Assembly (NCBI GenBank): GCA_021647535.1
Contig: JAKIUO010000017.1
Location: 1-23,056, forward strand
Source: Hyphomicrobiaceae bacterium
GTDB lineage: Bacteria > Pseudomonadota > Alphaproteobacteria > Rhizobiales > JAKIUO01
Reading direction: 5' to 3'
DNA length: 23,056 nt
Shown: piece after piece, positions 16,183 to 23,056 of the stretch
How the letters are laid out: the number at the start of each line of letters is the position of its first letter
Numbering within the stretch: position 1 is the stretch's first letter
Notes under the pieces: model-generated
The model's input: only the letters and a program-made list of their open reading frames with translations
The model's database searches: none
What the model was told of the DNA's origin: nothing
Made by a program: the position numbers and the translations under genes

Positions 16183-17454
16183 CTAGGGCTTCGTCGGCTT
16201 CGCGGTCTTTCTGGTCAATATTTTCCAGACCACCTTGTGCCGTTTTTGCGCTTCGTTCAAAAAGTTCGACAGTTTTTCATTGATATATTCCTGCCGGACA
16301 CGGTCCTTCATATCGCCAAAGCTACGTATGCTGCCATTTTTCCGCTCAAGAATGGTCACCAGATGATAACCCTTGGTAGTCTTGATGACCGGACTGACCT
16401 TTCCATCGGCCAACCCGACAAGCGCCTTTTCGATCTGTGGATTGCCCTTGCCTTCCATGATCCAGCCCATATCGCCATTGCGACCCCGGCCATAAGGATC
16501 AATACTGACCTCCCCTGCCAGCACGAACAGGCTTTTGCCCAGCAGAATTTTGCGCCGCAAGCTTTTGGCCTGCACTTCATCGGCAACAACGATCTGGCCG
16601 ATATGCCATCTCGCCGGAATTTTCGCCAGGGCCGGATTGCTTTTATAGTAAGCTCTGATGACCTTTTCGTTGGGGATCCATTTTTTCTCCAGATGCCTCA
16701 TCATCAGAGATGGCAGACGGTCTTTACGATAGCGCCCGACGGCACCCGACACGTCGATTTTCTGTTCTTTGGCAGCTCTGGCCATCATCACCAGTTCGGC
16801 ATGTTCATAAACCCGGTTTTTCAGCCATTCCGTATCTGGCATACCTTCATAATCGCCCACATTAATGATCTCGCCATAGGGAATTTTAAAGCCATCGCCA
16901 CTGATCAGAATGGTCGGCGCGGTCAGTCCGGCTTTCAAATGCTCAAAATGCAGATTGACCTGATATTTGGCCTGCAATTCCTCGATCTGGGCAAAACGCA
17001 AAGTGCGGTATTTCTGGCTGACCAGTGCCGATTTAGCCGCTTTAAAAGCGTCGGCATCCCCTGTGAATTCAGCAAACAGTTTTTTCTTTTCGTCGGGGCT
17101 CAGCTTGGCCTTTTCGCGCAGGGCATCGAGATAGCGATTATAAAGCAGACCTCGTTCAAAATTTTCGAGTTCGCTTTTAAATTGCGAGGTTTGGTCGAGC
17201 TTGCGCGCCTGCGCCTCCACATCCAGCAATCGCGCCCCCACCAGTTTTTTCAGCAACAGACCACGAATAGATGCCTGTTCATTACGGCCCATGGTGTTGG
17301 TCTGCACGGCAAAAGGAGAACTGGCGACGGCCATATTGAGATCACCAGCGGTCACCACCTCATCGTCAATTTGCACCAGCACCTGATTTTGCGCCGCTAC
17401 TGTGCTGCCGCTTGACAACCCCAGCATCAGCAAACCTGCAAACAATCTTTTCAT
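16183..17454 (-). CDS. exported parvulin-type (PpiC/SurA-like) peptidyl-prolyl isomerase
   Basis: About 423 residues. A signal peptide starts MKRLFAGLLMLGLSSGSTVAAQ. An N-terminal helical SurA_N-like part follows (LVQIDDEVVTAGDLNMAV), then a rotamase domain at about 280-380 with WHIGQIVVADEVQAKSLRRK, DPYGRGRNGDMGWI and IKTTKGYHLVTILE, and a basic C-terminus. Such proteins catalyse prolyl cis-trans isomerisation and chaperone exported proteins. I chose ATG 17454; the in-frame TTG at 17463 has a better-spaced GGGAG and adds only three residues, so it may be the true start. The longer frame to 17559 would bury the signal peptide. Placement upstream of an exported multihaem cytochrome suggests a dedicated folding helper, which is inference. 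Confidence 0.85.
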   Translation of the reverse strand: MKRLFAGLLMLGLSSGSTVAAQNQVLVQIDDEVVTAGDLNMAVASSPFAVQTNTMGRNEQASIRGLLLKKLVGARLLDVEAQARKLDQTSQFKSELENFERGLLYNRYLDALREKAKLSPDEKKKLFAEFTGDADAFKAAKSALVSQKYRTLRFAQIEELQAKYQVNLHFEHLKAGLTAPTILISGDGFKIPYGEIINVGDYEGMPDTEWLKNRVYEHAELVMMARAAKEQKIDVSGAVGRYRKDRLPSLMMRHLEKKWIPNEKVIRAYYKSNPALAKIPARWHIGQIVVADEVQAKSLRRKILLGKSLFVLAGEVSIDPYGRGRNGDMGWIMEGKGNPQIEKALVGLADGKVSPVIKTTKGYHLVTILERKNGSIRSFGDMKDRVRQEYINEKLSNFLNEAQKRHKVVWKILTRKTAKPTKP

Positions 17455-17463
17455 TTCGATCAA

Positions 17464-17942
17464 CTTAACTCCCGATCTTGCAATCAACATAAATATCACC
17501 GGCTCCGCCATTTTATATCTGGCAACCGAGTGTGACTTTTTCATTTTTTTCTCGTCCACAGCTTATCCTTGAGCCGTGCGACAAACCAGCATTTTTTTTA
17601 GGCTGTTGGCCTTACCGGTGTTCCGGCTTCCCGGCAATGGTGAAATCGGTTGTGCCGGAAATATGACAGGCGAGCCGTTGCGTACCCTCGGTGAGACGCG
17701 AAATTTCCGTGGATAATACCAACCGCCCTTAATATTGACCTTGCCACCCCCATTATAATCGGCCTTGCCCCCCGCCCCTTTTCAAGCCGCATCGATCAAT
17801 ATCGCGTGGCCGCAAACAAAGACCTTAATTCCATGCTGTAGTAAACTGCAACCAATAAGAAGTACAAGCGCCTGTCATGCAAAGTTATGGCGCAGAAGAC
17901 CCTTGAAGAAGGAGACGGTTTAGAACAGGAAGGATGGGAACA
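17464..17942. other. intergenic region between divergent isomerase and prkA genes
   Basis: About 480 bp carrying promoters for both genes. I see no RNA gene. A sigma-54 type -24/-12 site was looked for upstream of prkA, because enteric prkA operons are nitrogen-stress regulated, but none fits. Open frames on the minus strand (such as 17598-17792) lack ribosome sites and recognisable sequence. Confidence 0.55.
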
Positions 17943-19877
17943 ATGGAGCTGTTCACTCGCTATGCGGAGACGTATGACCGCAACAAAATTGAAGAAATGG
18001 GCCTGCAGGAATATCTGCTGGGCTGTCGAGACGACAAGATGATGCGCGCCACCGCTGCCGAAAGAATGATCGCGGCCATCGGTGAGCCCGAATTTATAGA
18101 TACCGCAAAAGACCAGCGCCTTGGTCGTATTTTTCTCAATCGCACATTAAAGAGCTATAAGGGATTTGAAAATCTTTATGGCATGGAAGAAACCATTGAG
18201 CGCATTGTCGGCTTCTTTCGCCATGCCAGTCAGGGGCTTGAAGAACGCAAACAGATTTTATATCTGCTCGGTCCTGTTGGTGGCGGCAAATCAACCCTCG
18301 CCGAAATCCTCAAAGCGCTGATGGAAACGCAGCCGGTTTATGTTTTGAAGGCGGGCGATGTCATCAGTCCGCTTTTTGAAAGCCCGCTTGGCCTGTTTGA
18401 CAAGGACACCATGGGCGAATTGCTAGAGCGCAAATATCATGTGCCAAAGCGCCTGCTCACCGGTTTGATGTCACCGTGGGCAGTGAAAAGACTGGATGAG
18501 TTCGAGGGCGATATATCAAAGTTTTCCGTCGCCAAACTCTACCCCTCAAAACTGCGGCAGATCTGCGTTGCCAAAACGGAACCCGGCGATGAGAACAATC
18601 AGGATATTTCCACTCTGGTCGGCAAGCTCGACATTCGCAAGCTGGAACATCTGAGCCAGAATGATGCTGATGCCTACAGCTATTCGGGAGGACTGAACCG
18701 CACCACGCAAGGCCTGCTTGAGTTTGTCGAAATGTTCAAAGCGCCGATCAAGGTGCTGCATCCCCTGCTGACTGCCACGCAAGAAGGCTCTTATGCCGGC
18801 ACTGAAAATGTCGGGGCGCTGCCTTATCAGGGCATCATCATCGCCCATTCCAACGAGGCCGAGTGGAAGCAGTTCAAGAATAACCGCAATAATGAAGCCT
18901 TTCTGGATCGCATCAGCATGGTCAAGGTGCCTTATTGCCTGCGCGCCACCGAAGAGTCGCGGATTTACCAGAAACTCTTGAGTGAAAGCGAGCTGGGAGA
19001 GGCGCAATGCGCCCCGCAAACCCTCGATATACTGGCGCGCTTTGGCATTTTAACCCGCCTGCATGAGCAACAGAACTCGTCTCTCTATTCCAAAATGCGC
19101 GTCTATGATGGCGAAACCCTGAAGGACACCGACCCCAAGGCGCGCTCGGTGCAGGAATATCGCGACTATGCTGGCGTTGATGAAGGCATGACCGGTATTT
19201 CCACCCGCTTTGCCTTCAAGGTACTGGCCGAAACCTTCAATCACGATACGGATGAAATCGCCGCCGACCCGGTTCACCTGTTCTATATTCTTGAACAGGC
19301 GGTGAAGCGCGAGCAGTTTAGCGAGGAGCAGGAGGAAACCTATCTCGATTTCCTCAAGAGCGATCTGGCCCCACGCTATGCCCAGTTCATCGGCCATGAA
19401 ATCCAGAAGGCTTATCTGGAAAGCTATTCCGACTTTGGGCAAAACCTGTTTGATCGTTACATCGCTTACGCCGATGCCTGGATTGAAGATCAGGACTATA
19501 AAGACCCCAATACCGGCCAGATGTTTGATCGCGAAATTCTCGAACAGGAACTGGCCAAAATCGAAAAGCCCGCCGGGGTCGCCAACCCGCGTGATTTTCG
19601 CAATGAGGTGGTCAAATTCGTGCTACGGACCCGCGCCGAGAACCGAGGCAATAATCCGGACTGGCGCAAATATACCAAGCTGCGCCGGGTTATTGAAAAA
19701 CGCATGTTCAGCCAGATCGAGGATCTCTTGCCGGTCATCAGCTTTGGGGCCAAGCGCGACAAGCAGACGGAGGCCAAGCACGACGAATTTATCGACCGCA
19801 TGTATGATCGCGGCTATACGCGCCGTCAGGTTCACCGTCTGGTCGAGTGGTACATGCGCGTCAACAAGTCAGGATAA
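17943..19877 (+). CDS. prkA: PrkA (YeaG) family AAA+ serine kinase-like protein
   Basis: About 644 residues. The start MELFTRYAETYDRNKIEEM aligns with the start of E. coli YeaG, and AAGGA is about eight bases upstream, so I prefer ATG 17943 to the ATG at 17934, which sits directly on the ribosome site. The AAA+ domain has Walker A GPVGGGKS (residues 110-117) and the family phrases ILYLLGPVGGGKSTLAE and YKGFENLYGMEETIERI. The C-terminal PrkA domain is intact (RVIEKRMFSQIEDLLPVISF). PrkA was described as a serine kinase; ATPase- or protease-like activity has also been proposed. It is first in the prkA-yeaH-spoVR cluster, induced by nutrient and stationary-phase stress in enteric bacteria. The next gene starts 57 bp later. 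Confidence 0.95.
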   Translation: MELFTRYAETYDRNKIEEMGLQEYLLGCRDDKMMRATAAERMIAAIGEPEFIDTAKDQRLGRIFLNRTLKSYKGFENLYGMEETIERIVGFFRHASQGLEERKQILYLLGPVGGGKSTLAEILKALMETQPVYVLKAGDVISPLFESPLGLFDKDTMGELLERKYHVPKRLLTGLMSPWAVKRLDEFEGDISKFSVAKLYPSKLRQICVAKTEPGDENNQDISTLVGKLDIRKLEHLSQNDADAYSYSGGLNRTTQGLLEFVEMFKAPIKVLHPLLTATQEGSYAGTENVGALPYQGIIIAHSNEAEWKQFKNNRNNEAFLDRISMVKVPYCLRATEESRIYQKLLSESELGEAQCAPQTLDILARFGILTRLHEQQNSSLYSKMRVYDGETLKDTDPKARSVQEYRDYAGVDEGMTGISTRFAFKVLAETFNHDTDEIAADPVHLFYILEQAVKREQFSEEQEETYLDFLKSDLAPRYAQFIGHEIQKAYLESYSDFGQNLFDRYIAYADAWIEDQDYKDPNTGQMFDREILEQELAKIEKPAGVANPRDFRNEVVKFVLRTRAENRGNNPDWRKYTKLRRVIEKRMFSQIEDLLPVISFGAKRDKQTEAKHDEFIDRMYDRGYTRRQVHRLVEWYMRVNKSG

Positions 19878-19934
19878 AACACAGATGGAAAAGCAATAAA
19901 AATCCACATCAAAACAAAGGGGGATGATAGTAGC

Positions 19935-21248
19935 ATGGTCCAATTTGTCGATCGCCGGTTAAACCCGAAAGACAAAAACCTCGGAAACAGACGCCGCTTT
20001 GTCAAACGCGTGCGCGCCTCGATCAAAAAGGCGGTCGATGAAAGCGTGCGCCATCGCAAACTCAGCGATATGGACAAGGGAAAAAAAGTCTCCATCCCCT
20101 CCGATAGCCTCGCCGAACCCAGCTTTCGCACGGCCCGGCAAGGCGGCCAACGCCAGCGCGTCCTGCCCGGCAACAAAACATTCAGCCCCGGCGATCGCAT
20201 CAATAAACCGCGCGGCGGTCCGGGCGGCGGTCCCTCGGGATCGCCCGATGGTGAGGGGGAAGACGATTTCATGTTCGTGTTGTCGCGAGACGAATTTCTC
20301 GATCTGTTTTTCGATGATCTGGAACTGCCGGACCTCATCAAGCTCAGCCTCAAGGAGATCCGCGCCACCGAACCAAAACGCGCCGGGTTTTCGGTGACGG
20401 GCGCCCCCTCCAATATCAATATTGAGCGCACCATGCGCAACTCGCTGGGCCGCCGCATCGCCCTTAAACGGCCCAAGACAAAAGAAGTGCTTGAGCTTCA
20501 AAAGCAGATTTTTGCGCTCGAAGCCATTCTGTCTCCCACCTCGCAACAGCGCGCCAGGCTGGCCGAGCTGCGGTCCGAATTTGAAAAATCGGGACAACGC
20601 CAACGCGCCATCGCCTATATTGATCCCATCGACGTGCGCTATAATTATTTCACGAACCATCCCAAACCTGCCACCAACGCCGTCATGTTCTGCCTGATGG
20701 ATGTATCGGCCTCGATGGGGGAGCGCGAAAAAGATCTGGCCAAGCGCTTCTTCGTGCTGCTGCATCTGTTTCTCGCCCGGCGTTACGACAAGATTGATCT
20801 GGTTTTCATCCGCCACACCCACAACGCCCAGGAAGTTGACGAAGAAACTTTTTTCCACTCGACCGAAACCGGCGGCACCGTCGTCAGCACGGCCCTTGCT
20901 CAGATGAAGCGCATTATCGAACAAAGATATCCGCCGATGGAGTGGAATATCTACGCGGCGCAGGCCTCTGATGGCGAGAATTTTAGCAGCGATTCTGACA
21001 ATTGCACCCACCTGCTTGACGAAGAACTGATGAAACTGTGCCAGTATTTTGCCTATATCGAAATCGTCGATGAGAGAGAAGAACCCCTGCTTGACGAGGC
21101 CAGCGGGCTTGAGCTGTGGATGTCCTATCTGCCAGTTGCCGAGCGCTGGTCCAATTTCGCCATGAAACGCATCGTCCGCGCCAAGGATATTTACCCCGTC
21201 TTTCGCGATCTGTTCGCCAAAAAGAGCGAGGCCGCAAGCCATGACTGA
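19935..21248 (+). CDS. yeaH: YeaH/YhbH family (DUF444) protein with VWA-type domain
   Basis: A 437-residue protein closely following E. coli YeaH: VQFVDRRLNPKDKNLGNRRR at the start, a basic segment, a Gly-rich linker (PRGGPGGGPSGSPDGEGEDD, about 94-115), then a von Willebrand A-like domain opening AVMFCLMDVSASM with MIDAS residues D256, S258 and S260, and ETGGTVVSTAL plus WNIYAAQASDGENF. It ends with DIYPVFRDLF, as in the family. The function is unknown but it is almost always encoded with PrkA and SpoVR. A GGGGGA ribosome site lies about ten bases before the ATG. Its last codons overlap the spoVR start by 8 bp (ATGACTGA), which indicates translational coupling. Confidence 0.95.
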   Translation: MVQFVDRRLNPKDKNLGNRRRFVKRVRASIKKAVDESVRHRKLSDMDKGKKVSIPSDSLAEPSFRTARQGGQRQRVLPGNKTFSPGDRINKPRGGPGGGPSGSPDGEGEDDFMFVLSRDEFLDLFFDDLELPDLIKLSLKEIRATEPKRAGFSVTGAPSNINIERTMRNSLGRRIALKRPKTKEVLELQKQIFALEAILSPTSQQRARLAELRSEFEKSGQRQRAIAYIDPIDVRYNYFTNHPKPATNAVMFCLMDVSASMGEREKDLAKRFFVLLHLFLARRYDKIDLVFIRHTHNAQEVDEETFFHSTETGGTVVSTALAQMKRIIEQRYPPMEWNIYAAQASDGENFSSDSDNCTHLLDEELMKLCQYFAYIEIVDEREEPLLDEASGLELWMSYLPVAERWSNFAMKRIVRAKDIYPVFRDLFAKKSEAASHD

Positions 21249-22773
21249 ACAAAAACATAAGACTGGAGCAACATATAAGGCTGACACAACCCACAAGGCC
21301 AAGCCGCTTTTTGACGGGGCTGACTGGGACTTTGACACCTTGCACCAGACCTATGACGCCATCGAAAAAATTGCCCTTGAAGATTTGCAACTCACTCTGC
21401 ACCCCCGCCAGATAGAGATCATTTCAACTGAACAGATGCTCGATGCCTATTCCTCCATCGGTATGCCTTTGATGTATCATCACTGGTCGTTCGGCAAACA
21501 TTTTTTGCGTGAAGAACGACTCTATCGCCAGGGTGCGCAGGGGTTGGCCTACGAGATCGTTATCAATTCCTCGCCCTGCATCGCCTATTGCCTCGAAGAT
21601 AACTCGATGGCCATGCAAGCGCTGGTCATCGCCCATGCCGCCTTTGGGCATAACCATTTTTTTAAAAACAATCACCTGTTCCAGCAATGGACCGACCCTG
21701 AAGGCATCATTGATTAGCTCGACTATGCGCGAAAATACATCACCCGCTGCGAGGAGCGTTATGGCTTTGAGGAGGTCGAACATATACTGGATGCGGCCCA
21801 CGCGCTGATGTCATCGGGCATTTTTCGTTATCGCCGCCCGCCCTCCGCCTCGCTGCGGCAAGAAAGCCAACGCTCACAGGAACGCCAGGAACAAGAAGAG
21901 CGCAATGTCAACTATCTCTGGGACAGCCTGCAGCCGCGCCAGACCGCAAGGCGCGACGACCGCGATCTGCGTAAACGCAAACAAAAACTCGGCCTGCCGG
22001 AAGAAAACCTGCTCTATTTTCTGGAGCGCTACAGCCCGGTTCTCAAATCCGGCCAACGCGAGCTATTGCGTATCGTGCGCAATCTGGCCCAGTATTTTTA
22101 CCCGCAGCGCCAGACCAAAATGATGAATGAAGGCTGCGCCTGTTTCGTGCATTACCACATCCTCAACTCCTTGCACAAAAAGGGCCTGCTGAATGATGGG
22201 GCCATGCTTGAAATCCTGCATAGCCATACCAATGTGATCATGCAACCCGACTATGATGATCCGCGTTTTTCCGGCATTAATCCTTATGCGCTTGGCTTTT
22301 CGATGATGCAGGATATCAAGCGCATCTGCCTTGATCCAAGCGATGAAGACCGCGCCTGGTTTCCAGAAATTGCCGGGGCGCAAGACTGGCGCAACGTCTT
22401 GAAAGACGCCTGGGCCAATTATCGTGACGAGTCCTTCATCCAGCAATTTCTGAGCCCGACCCTGATGCGTCATTTCAGAATGTTCGCCCTGTCAGATCAC
22501 GAAAAAGATCGCTTTTACCAAGTCAGTCACATTCACAATCAAAGCGGTTTTGAAGAGATCCGCGAGATGCTGGCACGCAGCTATGATGTCTCGGTTGCTG
22601 ATCCAGATATCCAGATCACCGATGTTGATCTGCTCGGAGATCGCCGCCTGAAGCTGCAATACACCAAACGAAACGGCATCCCGCTCGATGCCAAAACAAG
22701 AGATATGACGCTTTTGCATTTGCAGCGCCTTTGGGGCTATGAAGTGATACTCGACGAAACGAACGCGACCTAA
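21241..22773 (+). pseudogene. spoVR: SpoVR/YcgB family protein interrupted by one amber codon
   Basis: Reading through, the frame is 511 codons, the normal length of SpoVR/YcgB (about 510), and both halves match the family: DAYSSIGMPLMYHHWSFGKH, GLAYEIVINSSPCIAY and HAAFGHNHFFKNN before the break; NEGCACFVHY, SHTNVIMQP, GINPYALGFSMMQDIKRI and a C-terminal DVDLLGDRRLKLQY after it. Codon 159 (21715-21717) is TAG. E. coli YcgB reads VDYLIFARKYI here, so a Tyr codon (TAT or TAC) has probably changed at its third base. No frameshift or other stop is present. Without readthrough the product is a 158-residue fragment; the first downstream ATG (21808) has no ribosome site. It overlaps yeaH by 8 bp. 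Alternatives: true recent nonsense mutation, sequencing or assembly error, or suppression. Confidence 0.9.
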
Positions 22774-23056
22774 CCCCAATTATTCACCCGACTCCGGATG
22801 ATTTTGTTGGGCGAGCGGGATTGGCCGGGTTTACGGCGGTTGCATGATTTTAACTTTGGGCATGCGTTGAGGGTTGATGTCTGGGGGTTCGAACGGCGGC
22901 TTTTGCCGCGCCTTTTACGGGCTTTGTGCCTTTATGCGCTGCATCAAAATGGTGAGCATTTTCTGCTGCGGAAATGCTGTTGGAAAAGACAGCCTGATGC
23001 GTGATTTTAGTTCCTCTACCCGCACGGCGATTTTCAAAAACGCGCAGCGGATGGTT
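22774..23056. other. unassigned sequence at the right edge
   Basis: These 283 bp follow the SpoVR frame. A 68-codon open frame on + (22798-23004) lacks a ribosome site. On the minus strand a frame is open from the window edge down to a stop near 22855, so the C-terminal end of a gene entering from the right is possible, but I recognise nothing in its translation. No clear terminator for the prkA operon is visible. Confidence 0.4.

Noticed and set aside
16237..17415. 392-codon open frame on + antisense to the isomerase gene
   Set aside because: Shadow of the PpiC-like frame; the minus-strand reading has a signal peptide and rotamase motifs, while this one has none.
17580..17792. Short open frames on - between the isomerase and prkA genes
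   Set aside because: No start with a ribosome site, no recognisable sequence, and position in a promoter region between divergent genes.
17885..17910. Sigma-54-like sequence TGGCGCAGAAGACCCTTG before prkA
   Set aside because: The -12 element has CC where GC is required at the fixed spacing, so it does not meet the consensus.
19959..21338. 459-codon open frame on - antisense to yeaH
   Set aside because: It mirrors the YeaH frame, which matches its family end to end; antisense openness follows from codon bias.
22128..22150. NEGCACFVHY in SpoVR where E. coli has NEGWATFWHY, seen at first as decay
   Set aside because: From recollection, alphaproteobacterial SpoVR proteins commonly differ from E. 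coli at these positions, so it is not used as evidence of degeneration after the amber codon.

Overview
The window looks like part of an alphaproteobacterial chromosome with mid-range GC, probably from the Hyphomicrobiales or a neighbouring order. The evidence is protein-level resemblance (FtsH, YraN, GshB, ComM, TrpS, TadE-like proteins and the PrkA/YeaH/SpoVR triad) and the run yraN-gshB-comM on one strand. Lineage below class is a guess. The left edge cuts ftsH. The right edge lies about 280 bp past the SpoVR reading frame, in sequence I cannot assign.

Layout. Positions 1-1845 (-) hold the membrane AAA+ protease FtsH, missing only its C-terminal end. A divergent pair at 2298-4046 (+) encodes a ThiE-like TIM-barrel protein and an exported Sel1-repeat protein. 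Positions 4091-7105 (-) carry yraN, gshB and comM, in that order of transcription. Positions 7280-8576 (+) carry two TadE-like pilus proteins, separated from convergent trpS (8662-9696, -) by a perfect 13-bp hairpin that can terminate both sides.

Positions 9914-17454 look like accessory DNA. They hold a membrane protein with an 11-residue (33-residue higher-order) repeat tail, a stretch with a decayed tRNA 3' end, a small glycine-zipper membrane protein, a seven-bladed WD40 Tat lipoprotein, a seven-haem c-type cytochrome and an exported parvulin-type prolyl isomerase. Two copies of one palindromic intergenic element sit directly 3' of two of the minus-strand genes.

Positions 17943-22773 (+) form the conserved prkA-yeaH-spoVR stress operon. 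yeaH and spoVR overlap by 8 bp. The spoVR frame is full length but interrupted by one in-frame amber codon at 21715-21717, where a tyrosine is expected.

How the genes fit together. FtsH, GshB and TrpS are housekeeping. The cytochrome, WD40 lipoprotein and isomerase are all predicted to act in the cell envelope and may form one electron-transfer module, with the isomerase as a folding helper. This is inference from adjacency and signal peptides. PrkA, YeaH and SpoVR belong together by family knowledge, and here the last member appears disabled or depends on readthrough. The observations most worth checking are the amber codon, the 11-mer repeat protein, the paired palindromic elements, and the AU-rich inverted repeat abutting the ribosome binding site of the small membrane protein.
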